In this document: positions 17,262-25,356 of the stretch, in pieces
How the letters are laid out: each line of letters starts with the position of its first letter
How positions within the stretch are numbered: position 1 is the stretch's first letter
Assembly (NCBI GenBank): GCA_949287655.1
Contig: CASEHD010000018.1
Span: forward strand, 1-48,736
Origin: an uncultured Christensenella sp.
GTDB taxonomy: Bacteria; Bacillota; Clostridia; Christensenellales; UBA3700
DNA length: 48,736 bases
Direction of reading: 5' to 3'
The notes under the pieces: model-generated
What the model saw: only the letters and a program-made list of their open reading frames with translations
Database searches by the model: none
What the model was told of the DNA's origin: nothing
Program-made: the position numbers and the translations under genes

Positions 17262-18668
17262 TTATTTATTTTCAATAAGTGCTCCAATATGAACACCGGT
17301 TTCATCAAGTAGAACTGTATATACAACGTATTCCGAATCCTCAGCCATATAATAACGCTTGTCGTTGGTCGCGACAGGAGCGCCTACATTGCATATTCTG
17401 ATAAAGTTGTAACCTTTATCAAATTTATCCGCGCCGATATCGTCCACATATATTTCCGCTCTGTAAGGAACGTCTATATCGTAAAATTCGTAATTTTCAG
17501 ATTCTGCTTTTTTTATCTCGACTTTTACACCTATCGGATAACTTATATCCAACGAGAAGAATCTGAACCATACCTGTTGCCCCGAATCGTAGTTTTCAAC
17601 CCCGTATTCCGGATTTAAGGGCTTTTCCAGTTTTACCCTTTCTTCCGAATACCTATATCCGTCATCTTTTTTAAGCTGATAAACTTTGCCTGAATTTTTA
17701 ACGGTCACCGTTATTATACCGTTCTTTACCGTAAACGTCTTACCCGCGCTTTTGTCGGGATTATTAAATTTCATAGAATAAACGCCGTCAACATCGCTGA
17801 GATAATAAAGATTTTTCCCACCTTTAAAGCTCTCTGTAAGCATGTCGTCGATAACGACGAAATAGTTGTAATCTTTTTCTTCTGAACTCATCAGCTCGTC
17901 CGAATACGCAAATTCATAAACTCCATTTTCTAAAGCCGTATTGTTTTGCAGATAAGTAATATTGCCGTTTTCGTCTAAAGTAACTTTATATTCTATACTG
18001 CCCGACCCCGTTTTTATAAACAGGTTTTTGTCGCGGTCTATCAAAGGATAATCCTGAGCATTGCCTAATTTTATATAATTGTCGCCCTGAGAAAACTCTT
18101 GCAGAGGAATTGCAACAGACAAAACGCCGTCTTCACTCATAACGGTACCATAAATCTTATAATCATTGCTGTCTGCGGTTTTTATCTCTACCGACATCCC
18201 GTTTATCGCCTGATTTGAATATTTTCCGCACAAAGACACGTAATCGTTGCCGTCTTCGGAGAAAGTCGCAGGCTCGAGAACAGGTATCAGGGACTCTTGC
18301 GTAATATCTGAATACTTGTAATCTTCGTCTTGGACATATTCTGTCTTTTCTCCTTTATCGTCGAGGATCAGCTTGTTTCCTGAAAGCGTAACAGACCGGG
18401 TTCTGTTTTTCGAATCGGCATTATAACATACTTTTCCTTTTTTCAATTCGTACACGCTGATCTTGCCTTCTTCGGAAACCGTCATCTTATCGCCAATGAC
18501 CGCAACCCAATCTGACGGGACTTCATCAGTTGTTTTTTCTGCGCCAGGCAGCAAAAATACTCCGTTTTTTATCGTGTCGCCTTGAAAAGCGTCATCGCAA
18601 GCAACCATACATGTCGCAAAAATTGTTATCACAACAATAGTCAACAATATAAAAGTTTTCTTTTCCAT
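17262..18668 (-). CDS. Lipoprotein with internal duplication, function unknown
   Basis: A 468-residue protein with a hydrophobic signal (about 5-22) and a lipobox ending MVAC, with Cys24 as the likely lipid site. I do not recognise a family. It contains an apparent A-B-A'-B' duplication. The A parts have GVFLLPGAEK and GVYEFAYSDE starts and end in KKGKVCYNADS- and GKVYQLKKDD-type strands. The B parts begin near DEDYKYSDIT and DDGYRYSEER and contain similar VEIKTADSNDYKIY and VEIKKAESENYEFY strands. All of it looks beta-rich. A strong ribosome site (GGAGGAGAGG) precedes the ATG. It is first in a two-gene unit with the M64-Hint protein, so it may be a substrate-binding partner, inhibitor or anchor for that peptidase (inference). 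Confidence 0.75.
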   Translation of the reverse strand: MEKKTFILLTIVVITIFATCMVACDDAFQGDTIKNGVFLLPGAEKTTDEVPSDWVAVIGDKMTVSEEGKISVYELKKGKVCYNADSKNRTRSVTLSGNKLILDDKGEKTEYVQDEDYKYSDITQESLIPVLEPATFSEDGNDYVSLCGKYSNQAINGMSVEIKTADSNDYKIYGTVMSEDGVLSVAIPLQEFSQGDNYIKLGNAQDYPLIDRDKNLFIKTGSGSIEYKVTLDENGNITYLQNNTALENGVYEFAYSDELMSSEEKDYNYFVVIDDMLTESFKGGKNLYYLSDVDGVYSMKFNNPDKSAGKTFTVKNGIITVTVKNSGKVYQLKKDDGYRYSEERVKLEKPLNPEYGVENYDSGQQVWFRFFSLDISYPIGVKVEIKKAESENYEFYDIDVPYRAEIYVDDIGADKFDKGYNFIRICNVGAPVATNDKRYYMAEDSEYVVYTVLLDETGVHIGALIENK

Positions 18669-18947
18669 AACCTCTCCTCCTTATTTTTGCTCACTATTCT
18701 TGGCTAAAAACTTTTCTATAGATGTAAACGACAAAAACTCTCCATAGAATTTAATATTATGAATGACATCAACAATACTATTAAAAGGAATATGTTATAT
18801 TTTGAGGAAAGAATATACAATACACGCTTAACATGCAACAAACTAACCATAAGCTTACAATCAACATACTAATAAACTTGTTTTTTAATATTTTTTTTAT
18901 ATTTTTTTGTATCCTTTTTATCGCTAAAAATCAAGTTTATATAACAA
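18669..18947. other. AT-rich intergenic stretch
   Basis: About 280 bases upstream of the 468-residue lipoprotein gene contain poly-T and poly-A tracts. No convincing promoter pair, RNA or gene is visible, although the promoter of the lipoprotein gene must lie here. Confidence 0.4.
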
Positions 18948-18969
18948 AAAATTGGCTTGCGCCAATTTT
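18948..18969. terminator. rho-independent terminator of the 625-residue protein gene
   Basis: AAAATTGGC and GCCAATTTT pair across a four-base loop, with T residues following on the minus strand. It lies immediately after the minus-strand stop codon at 18972. Confidence 0.75.
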
Positions 18970-18971
18970 AT

Positions 18972-20849
18972 TTAAAATTTTTCAGTTTCATTCAATTTGA
19001 CAGTATAAGTTTGTGTGGCATCAGTCGGCAAACTTATTTCAATGTCTTCATTTCTTTTTTCAATAAAAGAATATTCTTCTATTATTTCACACCTATAATT
19101 ACCTGTTAGTTTTGCTTTTTCAATAATTGTATCTACATTTTTGTCGTTATCTTCATCAACAAACCTAAAACTTAAATGTTTGTATGTATTATTTTTTATA
19201 TTAACAAATTTAATTGCTACCGTTAAAATATTTTTATTATTTTCCGAAACACCACCTAGTAATAACATTACAAAATTGTAGTCTCCTTCGTTTATTAACC
19301 CTTGCTCAACCGCAAGTGGCATAACCGAATTAAAAATATTTTCTTGCTCTTCAGTTAAATTTTTTTGTGGCTCATGTCTTTTACCACCTTTATCATAGCT
19401 TGCATCAGAGCCAATTTCAAAAAAAATTGTCAAATCTATAAAATAATTTGTTCCATCTTTCTTAAACTGTACAACATTTTCGTCAATTTCACTATTTGTT
19501 TTTGCTTTCATTTGTGATATGTTTATAGGCTCATTAAATGTAAAGGTTGCACCTTGTAAAGTTACCTTGTTTTTGTTTTCATCCCCTGGCATACCTTTTC
19601 TTACACCTAAAATTTGTACGCCATTGATTTGGTCACCTTCTACATCAAAAGCCCATTTAAAAATTTCAATCTTCCCTGAATGCAAATCTTCTTTGGTCAT
19701 ATCATTCCCAAACATATTTTTTATTCGAGCATCAGTAAGCAAAGTATCTTGCAAAATTTCAATAATTATGTCTTGCACCTCTTTAATTTCAAAAACTTCA
19801 TTCCAGTTTTCAAAATTTATTGTTTTTTCACTCTCAATCATACTTACAACATATTTTTTTGTTTCTGGTCCCGAAACAAGAATATTGTAATCCTTATATT
19901 TTGAAAAATCATTTGTCGAACTAGAAAATTTTACACTTTCCTTATTAAATTGATCTTGTGCTATTTCCTTGTCAAAAGTTCCATTTGCTATCAAATTTCC
20001 TTCAAAAACAAATTCGCAATTTTCAATCGTATAGTTGTCTATAGCATAAGACAAGTTGACCTTTGTGCTGTCGTTTGCTTTATTGTAAGTTATATCATTA
20101 ACTGTTGGATAGAAAACAGTTTTATCTCCGTCAATTATATTTCCAAGCAAAAGATTGAAAATTTCAAGTTCACTTTCGCTTATAGAAGATTTTACTTGAA
20201 GTTCTTCCACACTTGTGTTTTCAAAAGCAGACAATATTTTTTGGTCAGCTTTGTATGTATCAATAACATACAAATCGCCAAGCGCGTCAGTATAATAAAA
20301 TTTTCCTTCCAAACTTACCGTTTGTTCTTCGCCGTCTTGATAAAAAGTCAAATTGTCATCATTTAACGCGAAAGTCCCGTTTTCATATTTTTTTGCATCA
20401 AAATCTTCTTCCGACAAAGCAATTTCCGTACTTTCTATTTTAAGACCATTTTCATCAACCACGACAGCAACTTTTCCGCTTCCATCACTATTTTCACTGC
20501 TTATTGAAACAATGCTGTCTGCTCCGTAAGTGGCTTTTACTGCATCTTCAATTTTTTCGCTCAAAACAAAGTTGTTTCCAAGTAAAGAATATATTTCTGA
20601 AAGAGAAGTCACATCATTTACATCAACTTCTACATGTTCAACAATAGGAGATTTTTCATTTACGACGCACCCCATAGCAGTCATTGCAACGCCAGCAGAA
20701 GCAAGCCCAATACCGGCAACTTTCCAACCACCATTTTTAAACTTTAGAGCCAAATCCTTAAACTCAAAAGCCAACATTTCTTTTACAACTTGCCAATTAG
20801 AAAATTTGACAGGTTTTGTTTGTTTGATTTCATTTTTTTCTTTTAGCAT
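18972..20849 (-). CDS. Unrecognised membrane-anchored protein, strongly AT-rich gene
   Basis: A 625-residue protein with no family I recognise. Residues 1-45 are basic and polar and would be cytosolic. One hydrophobic segment follows (about 46-62, VAGIGLASAGVAMTAMGCVV), ending in a possible lipobox-like AMGC. The rest is a long, mostly charged extracytoplasmic region with many short beta-strand patterns and no visible repeats. The internal position of the hydrophobic stretch, after 45 residues, argues for a type II membrane anchor rather than a cleaved lipoprotein signal. Codons are almost all A/T-ending, unlike the flanking housekeeping genes. It sits with a truncated ftsW fragment in the most AT-rich stretch of the window, which suggests recent acquisition. 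It has its own terminator. Confidence 0.7.
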   Translation of the reverse strand: MLKEKNEIKQTKPVKFSNWQVVKEMLAFEFKDLALKFKNGGWKVAGIGLASAGVAMTAMGCVVNEKSPIVEHVEVDVNDVTSLSEIYSLLGNNFVLSEKIEDAVKATYGADSIVSISSENSDGSGKVAVVVDENGLKIESTEIALSEEDFDAKKYENGTFALNDDNLTFYQDGEEQTVSLEGKFYYTDALGDLYVIDTYKADQKILSAFENTSVEELQVKSSISESELEIFNLLLGNIIDGDKTVFYPTVNDITYNKANDSTKVNLSYAIDNYTIENCEFVFEGNLIANGTFDKEIAQDQFNKESVKFSSSTNDFSKYKDYNILVSGPETKKYVVSMIESEKTINFENWNEVFEIKEVQDIIIEILQDTLLTDARIKNMFGNDMTKEDLHSGKIEIFKWAFDVEGDQINGVQILGVRKGMPGDENKNKVTLQGATFTFNEPINISQMKAKTNSEIDENVVQFKKDGTNYFIDLTIFFEIGSDASYDKGGKRHEPQKNLTEEQENIFNSVMPLAVEQGLINEGDYNFVMLLLGGVSENNKNILTVAIKFVNIKNNTYKHLSFRFVDEDNDKNVDTIIEKAKLTGNYRCEIIEEYSFIEKRNEDIEISLPTDATQTYTVKLNETEKF

Positions 20850-20955
20850 AAACTTCCCCTTCTTTTCTTTTTATTAATTTTATCATACAATTTTGATATT
20901 TTCAATAAAAATTTAAAAAACACTTATTTTCATCATTTTTTATCCCTTTTCGACA

Positions 20956-20983
20956 AAAAAAGACAAATTTCTTTGTCTTTTTT
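20956..20983. terminator. bidirectional terminator-like hairpin
   Basis: AAAAAAGACAAA and TTTGTCTTTTTT pair perfectly across a four-base loop. It lies just beyond the stop of the ftsW fragment on the minus strand and has A and T tracts on both sides. Confidence 0.8.
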
Positions 20984-20989
20984 ATATTT

Positions 20990-21592
20990 TTATTTCGTTA
21001 ACAATTTCTTTTCTCTTTTATTTAACCTTTTAGCAAAGGGTTTCAAAACTAAATAATCTTGTCCTTGATTTTGTCTTAAAACATTTAAACATATTCCAAT
21101 CCCAGCCATAAAAACAGTAATTGAAGTTCCACCACTTGAAATGAAAGGAAGTGGCAACCCCGTTGGCGGAATTGAACCTGTAACAACTGCTATATTTAAC
21201 AATGTTTGAACTCCGATTATAAAGGCGACACCACTTACAAGCATTGCGCCAAACCTATCTTTACTATTTAGTGCTATTTTTATAAGGTTAAAAATTAGAT
21301 ATAGAAAAACAAACATTAAAAGGCATACACCAAAAAATCCAATTTCCTCTCCAATGATTGACAATATGAAATCAGATTCTGCAAATGGCAAAAATAAATA
21401 CTTTTGTCTAGAATTAAAAAGTCCAACCCCAAACAATCCTCCACTTCCCAAGCCATATAATGATTGAATGAGTTGAAAACCTTCTCCTTGTGGCGTTGCC
21501 CAAGGATCTATAAATGCCATTAATCTTTTTAATCTATAAGGCTCCAAAATAACAAGCAAAGGAACAACTGCACCAGCTGGAATTGAAAACAT
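20990..21592 (-). pseudogene. 5'-truncated FtsW/SpoVE/RodA-family (SEDS) peptidoglycan polymerase fragment
   Basis: The 200 residues match the C-terminal half of SEDS proteins such as SpoVE and FtsW. Visible motifs are EPYRLKRLMAFIDPW, GFQLIQSLYGLGSGG, GVGLFNSRQKYLFLP, DFILSIIGEEIGFFG and the late GLPLPFISSGGTS motif, followed by a basic tail. Intact family members have about 370-400 residues. The first half, with the early membrane helices, is missing. The same frame stays open upstream only to a stop at 21662-21664, with no SEDS motifs recognised there. It could be expressed from the ATG at 21592, but it would lack essential transmembrane helices. It lies at the edge of the AT-rich block, next to a change in base composition, so it probably marks the break point of an acquired segment. 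Confidence 0.8.
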
Positions 21593-21763
21593 AATATGTT
21601 TGTAAATATAGCTTTTAAAATTGGATATTGATATTAGTATAGTTATCAGCTTTAAATACGATTAAATTTAGATTTTGCTTCGCTTTAAGTGTCCGTAAAA
21701 ATATGTGACAGTTATAATTCCCGATACACGAAGCAACTAAGGCACCGGGCGCACCCGCGACTA

Positions 21764-21792
21764 AGGGGCAACCGAAAAACCCGGTTGCCCCT
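21764..21792. terminator. 11-bp perfect hairpin downstream of the RsgI-like lipoprotein gene
   Basis: AGGGGCAACCG and CGGTTGCCCCT pair perfectly across seven bases. It lies about 95 bases after the minus-strand stop codon at 21887. There is no T-run after it in that direction, so the terminator call is moderate. Confidence 0.5.
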
Positions 21793-21886
21793 CAGCCTGT
21801 TGTGTGTAGATTTGGGATTTGGTTACCCTATTTTAAATAGGCAAAATATGGAATTATATTGCGGGATCTCTCCCTAACGAATCTGT

Positions 21887-23356
21887 TCAGGCGTCTGCGC
21901 CGTTGCCATTGCCGTGCTGATACTTCCACTGGAATCTCGCCTCTTTTGCCTGAGCGAGGAATTCTTCCGCGTCCTTCTTAGCGCTCTCGATCGTCGCATT
22001 GTAGGTCTTTTGTGCGAGGGATACTGCGTCGTTGGCGATCTGCACGTACTCTTTCGCCTCTTCAAGCTCATCGGCAGTCAGATCGGTTTCGATCTTCTTC
22101 ATCGTCTCGTCGCGCTTGCCTTCGAGGTAAGTCACGACCGATCTCACGTCGTCGATAGTCAGATCTCCGAGGCTGTCGACGAATTCGAACACGTCGCTGC
22201 CGAGGTCCTTGATATCCGCGAGGATATTTCTGATCTGGGTCGCGTACTCTTCTGGCAACGAGTTGATATACTCGTCGACCTCAGCCTGGAAGCCGTTGAT
22301 ATAGGTCTCCAGTTCGGGCAATTCGGCTTTGATCTGCTCGTACGCTTCTTTGCTCATGTTCTTCAGAGTTCTGTCGATATAAGCTTCGAGGCTTTCGAGG
22401 GTGATGTTGCCGTTTTCGTCGGTCACTGCCGCGTCGACTTCGCTCTTTTCGACCCCGAGGATATCCGCTATTTTCTGAGTATCGACGTTGGAGAGAGCTT
22501 TATCCGCGTATTCCATCGTGAGTTCGATGACGTCAAGCGTGTAGTCGACGGACACCGCCGCTATATCGTAAGCCGCGTAGATCGCGCCGTAATTGACAGG
22601 ATGTTTGAGAATGTGTACTCCGTAATAGGTGCCCCATGCCAGCGATTCCGCAGTCGTCTTTGCGATCTCGAACGCTTCGTTCGCCTGTGCTACCGCGAGG
22701 TTGTACGCCTCTGTCGCATACGGCTCTATCTTTTCATAACAGCTGTTCAGTTTTTCGATAAGATCCTCGTTGTCAAGAGTCGCCGCGTACTCGAAAGTAA
22801 TGCCGTCGTCGTTGGCTACGAGTTCGGTCACCAGCTTGAATTTGCCGATGCTCATATTCTGAACGGCACTTACGTTGGGGTACTTACCCTTTGCGTATTC
22901 AAGCTGCCTTTGCAAAGAAAAACTGGCACCCGTGTTGATATTGACACTTAAATCAGCCTTTCCCGCCTCTAAGTCGAAAGCGGCTTTTACTATCTCGCCG
23001 ATATTCGCCTCTGCTTCTGAAGAACCGTTGCCGGCAACTACCGTAACGTTGACGCCGCTGTTCTCTTCAGTCAGATATCCGCACTCTATCGCGAGGTTGG
23101 CGATAAGCTCGAACGCCTCTTCGGCGGTCTTTCCGACGATCGCCTCGCCGTAAAGCATTACCTGCGCGTCCTCGTTAGCCGCCTCAACGGATTCAACTTT
23201 TCCTTCACCGTCGATCACCAGATTGACTGACGGATTTATATCCATGCTAACGTATGTCTTGTCCGCATTTTCGTCCTTGTCGGCACAACCGACGAATGCG
23301 GTGCAAAGCAATACCGCCGTAAGCATTATCGCAATTATTACGCTGATCTTTTTCAT
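21887..23356 (-). CDS. Lipoprotein with RsgI-like anti-sigma ectodomain
   Basis: A 489-residue protein with a lipoprotein signal (MKKISVIIAIML... lipobox FVGC, Cys24). Directly after it comes the conserved start of the RsgI-type extracytoplasmic domain, YVSMDINPSVNLVIDGEGKV, with Asn41-Pro42. Published RsgI proteins can self-cleave at an Asn-Pro bond in this motif. The VTVVAGNG strand of the domain follows near residue 105-110. The remaining two thirds are alanine/glutamate-rich and helical, with coiled-coil character (residues about 200-480). Unlike the RsgI at 26.3-27.7 kb there is no cytosolic anti-sigma part and no transmembrane helix. Its promoter motif is almost the same as that of the sigma-RsgI operon, so it is probably a member of that sigma factor's regulon. 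A perfect AGGAGG ribosome site precedes the ATG. Confidence 0.82.
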   Translation of the reverse strand: MKKISVIIAIMLTAVLLCTAFVGCADKDENADKTYVSMDINPSVNLVIDGEGKVESVEAANEDAQVMLYGEAIVGKTAEEAFELIANLAIECGYLTEENSGVNVTVVAGNGSSEAEANIGEIVKAAFDLEAGKADLSVNINTGASFSLQRQLEYAKGKYPNVSAVQNMSIGKFKLVTELVANDDGITFEYAATLDNEDLIEKLNSCYEKIEPYATEAYNLAVAQANEAFEIAKTTAESLAWGTYYGVHILKHPVNYGAIYAAYDIAAVSVDYTLDVIELTMEYADKALSNVDTQKIADILGVEKSEVDAAVTDENGNITLESLEAYIDRTLKNMSKEAYEQIKAELPELETYINGFQAEVDEYINSLPEEYATQIRNILADIKDLGSDVFEFVDSLGDLTIDDVRSVVTYLEGKRDETMKKIETDLTADELEEAKEYVQIANDAVSLAQKTYNATIESAKKDAEEFLAQAKEARFQWKYQHGNGNGADA

Positions 23357-23379
23357 CGTTCTATCCTCCTCGGGAGCGC

Positions 23380-23417
23380 GTTCATATATTAAACAACGGC
23401 ATTTTGCTTTTTATTGG
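23380..23417 (-). promoter_or_regulatory. candidate ECF-sigma promoter of the RsgI-like lipoprotein gene
   Basis: On the minus strand CCAATAAAAA, ten variable bases and GTTGTTTAATATATGAAC. The same two blocks with the same spacing occur before the sigma-factor gene at 28279-28316. The ten bases between the blocks differ, so the similarity is not simply recent duplication. Confidence 0.7.
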
Positions 23418-23469
23418 ATAAAATATAAAAATTTTAATTTAAATAATCAGAAGTTTTGTAAATATACTG

Positions 23470-23498
23470 TTGTTTTTTACAAGCAGTTGTTGTAAAAT
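23470..23498 (+). promoter_or_regulatory. candidate sigma-A promoter of the 404-residue protein gene
   Basis: TTGTTT, 17-base spacer, TAAAAT, about 30 bases before the start codon at 23529. Confidence 0.5.
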
Positions 23499-23528
23499 TA
23501 AAGTAGTCTATTAAACGAAGAGGGAGTA

Positions 23529-24743
23529 ATGATATCTTCTTTGCCGAAATTCGATAAAGATGTTCTCGACGCCTGTCAGCCGGTCACTCTTAACGGGATG
23601 AGGCTCCTCTTTCCCGGGCGCGCCGTGAAGTTGTGCCTCTGCCGGGAGATAACGGACGACGACCTGAAAGATCTTACGGATTTTGTAGCCGCCGACCTGG
23701 GAGTAACTCCCGACGGAGCTAAGCTGTCGTATATCGCGCTCTGCAACCCGGTCGTTACAATGGGCGCGGGCGCGGACAAATATTATCTGACGGGCTACGA
23801 CGACCCCGTATTCGGCGCAAAAGATCACCCGATTAAATTTTACGGTTCAGAGATCCGGCTGTACGGCAAAAAATATCTGTGCCTTGCCGCCGGAATGCAG
23901 GGCGACTATACTCTGTCCGACATAATGGCGAACGATGAAGGAGCTATCTTTATCACTCCGTTCGTCAGGATAGACATTGCGGGGCGCACCTCTCTTTTCC
24001 GTCTTTCAGACGGCAACCTGTATATAAACGAAGACCCCGAAGAAGAACGGCTTAAAGAAGAGACCCGCCGCCGCGAAGAAGAGGAAGAAAGAAGACGCGC
24101 CGAAGAAGAAAGAAGACGCGCGGCAGAAGAAAGAAGACGCGCGGCAGAAGAAAGAAGACGCGCGGCAGAAGAAAGAAGGCGCGAAGAGATCAGACGACGC
24201 GCAGAAGAAACTTTACGCGCGCGAACGGCAAGGCGTGAAGAAAGAGGCGCCTCTCCCCCGGCTGCCGCGACGGCACGAGCCGCAAGAGGATACAGGGATC
24301 TTGCCGTAAAAAAGCTTTTCCCTTACGCCCAGTCGCTGCGCGCGGCAACGGTAATATCTCTGCTCCTTTGCATATTCTCTCTTGCCGCAGAGCTCTTCGT
24401 CACCGCGACGTGGTTTGAAGATCTGTCTGCGGTCGACTTCGGAACGCTCACTTTTTCCGCCCTTATAATCGGCGAGATATTGCTTGAATGTGCGACCGCG
24501 GCTGTCTATGTCCTTTCCTTTTTAAGCGTAAAGCGCATTTTTCCGCAATTCAGAAAGATGAGCTACCGCCACCGCCGCAGCCTTGATATGAACAAAACTC
24601 TCAGCGTCCGCAAAGGACTCCTTTTAAGAGTAAACTGTTATTATATCTTCATCGTGCTTCACGCCGTGACCCGCCTTGCTTTCTTCGTATTCTCCTCCGC
24701 GATCTGCGAAGAACTCTACTCTGTCCTGCGCTTCGGGCTTTAA
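23529..24743 (+). CDS. Membrane protein with N-terminal unknown domain and Glu/Arg/Ala-rich coiled coil
   Basis: A 404-residue protein that I cannot place in a family. Residues 1 to about 165 form a mixed alpha/beta globular domain without known motifs (LKDLTDFVAADLG, FYGSEIRLYGKKYL). Residues 168-240 are a continuous charged helix made of RRAAEER-type heptads, encoded in part by three 21-bp tandem repeats at 24120-24182. Three membrane segments follow (about 271-293, 306-334 and 368-392). The N-terminal domain and coiled coil are therefore probably cytosolic. The gene is divergent from the RsgI-like lipoprotein gene, shares its upstream region, and ends in a clear terminator. Repeat number may vary between strains. 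Confidence 0.75.
   Translation: MISSLPKFDKDVLDACQPVTLNGMRLLFPGRAVKLCLCREITDDDLKDLTDFVAADLGVTPDGAKLSYIALCNPVVTMGAGADKYYLTGYDDPVFGAKDHPIKFYGSEIRLYGKKYLCLAAGMQGDYTLSDIMANDEGAIFITPFVRIDIAGRTSLFRLSDGNLYINEDPEEERLKEETRRREEEEERRRAEEERRRAAEERRRAAEERRRAAEERRREEIRRRAEETLRARTARREERGASPPAAATARAARGYRDLAVKKLFPYAQSLRAATVISLLLCIFSLAAELFVTATWFEDLSAVDFGTLTFSALIIGEILLECATAAVYVLSFLSVKRIFPQFRKMSYRHRRSLDMNKTLSVRKGLLLRVNCYYIFIVLHAVTRLAFFVFSSAICEELYSVLRFGL
24120..24182 (+). repeat. 21-bp tandem repeat, three copies, within the coiled-coil coding region
   Basis: Three consecutive copies of a 21-base unit (GCGGCAGAAG then AAAGAAGACGC). The third copy has one substitution. Each unit codes for one RRAAEER heptad. A diverged copy precedes the array. 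Confidence 0.85.
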
Positions 24744-24779
24744 AACTTATATAATATCTATAAAACCAATTGAAAACTA

Positions 24780-24801
24780 CAGACCGCAAGGTCTGTTTTT
24801 T
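24780..24801 (+). terminator. rho-independent terminator of the 404-residue protein gene
   Basis: CAGACC and GGTCTG pair across GCAA and are followed by six T residues, 36 bases after the stop codon. Confidence 0.85.
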
Positions 24802-24818
24802 AACGCGCTTTTCGCGTA

Positions 24819-24873
24819 AGTCTTTCAACAAAGTATGCGCGGAAAACTAAACATAATAACCCTCTAAAAAAGT
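24819..24873. repeat. partial, diverged copy of the 150-bp palindromic repeat
   Basis: The sequence from AAGTCTTTCAACAAAG to the run CTCTAAAAAA matches the right-hand third of the full repeat units (for example 26012-26060), with several substitutions. It abuts repeat copy A. Confidence 0.65.
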
Positions 24874-25020
24874 GTCGGGGACGTAAGGAAAAATACGGAA
24901 AGCAAAAGAAAGTATTTTTTCGTGCAGACGCGGCGAAAGGCGCAGGCAATACCCGTGGGTCTTGTCAAGCCTTTCAACAAAGTCTGCGCGGAAAAAGACG
25001 ACTTTTGCCCGTATTTTTCC
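24874..25020. repeat. 150-bp palindromic repeat, copy A (terminal type)
   Basis: A 147-base unit starting GTCGGGGACGTAAGG and ending GTATTTTTCC. From 24887 to 25020 it is bounded by inverted ends, GGAAAAATACGG against CCGTATTTTTCC, with GCAAAAG against CTTTTGC just inside. Internally GCAGAC/GTCTGC and GAAAGGC/GCCTTTC also pair, so the whole element can fold. It differs at only two positions from copy D. The right end lies inside the XRE-family gene and provides its last codons and stop. Confidence 0.85.
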
Positions 25021-25243
25021 TTTTTTCAGGATCAAAAAGCGGAGAATCGAAAAAATCTTTAAGACTTATCCCCAGACCGTCGCAAATTGCGGAAACGGTG
25101 GACAGTTTAACCGTGCCGGTAGATTTCATCATGGTAAGCAACGACCTGTTCAGCGCGCTTTTTTCCGCCAAACGGTATCTCGTAATGCCTTTTTCCCTGC
25201 ACAGTTCGTCTATCCTTGCATTGACCGCTTCGATAAGTAGCAT
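24974..25243 (-). CDS. XRE-family helix-turn-helix regulator with repeat-derived C-terminus
   Basis: An 89-residue DNA-binding protein. The HTH_3/Cro-CI fold covers about residues 5-65, with RIDELCREKGITRYRLAEKS, SLLTMMKSTG and KLSTVSAICDGLGISLKDFF as its helices. The ATG at 25243 was chosen because a GGGGGA ribosome site lies just before it; a TTG 18 bases further upstream overlaps an operator-like site. The last 15 residues (RKNTGKSRLFPRRLC) and the stop codon lie inside repeat copy A and are identical to the end of the RsgI-type anti-sigma protein. The original 3' end has therefore been replaced by the repeat. The gene is divergent from the SLOG-family gene, and two inverted sites in between are candidate operators, suggesting autoregulation and control of that neighbour. 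Confidence 0.85.
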   Translation of the reverse strand: MLLIEAVNARIDELCREKGITRYRLAEKSALNRSLLTMMKSTGTVKLSTVSAICDGLGISLKDFFDSPLFDPEKRKNTGKSRLFPRRLC

Positions 25244-25254
25244 ATATCCCCCGT

Positions 25255-25271
25255 CGTTCAATAGGTTGTAC
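25255..25271. promoter_or_regulatory. candidate operator site 1 of the XRE regulator
   Basis: CGTTCAATAGGTTGTAC, an imperfect inverted repeat of the same form as site 2, just upstream of the XRE start codon. A TATAAT -10-like box for the minus strand lies at 25274-25279. Confidence 0.5.
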
Positions 25272-25300
25272 TAATTATAAAGAGCTATACATCGAAAGTA

Positions 25301-25318
25301 CGTTCAATGTGTTGAACG
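25301..25318. promoter_or_regulatory. candidate operator site 2, overlapping the SLOG gene -35
   Basis: CGTTCAA and TTGAACG pair perfectly across four bases. The right arm overlaps TTGAAC (25312-25317), which with TATGTT after 17 bases forms a plausible promoter for the plus-strand gene. Confidence 0.55.
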
Positions 25319-25356
25319 CTTTGTATTTTTATGATATGTTAATCAAGAGGGATATT

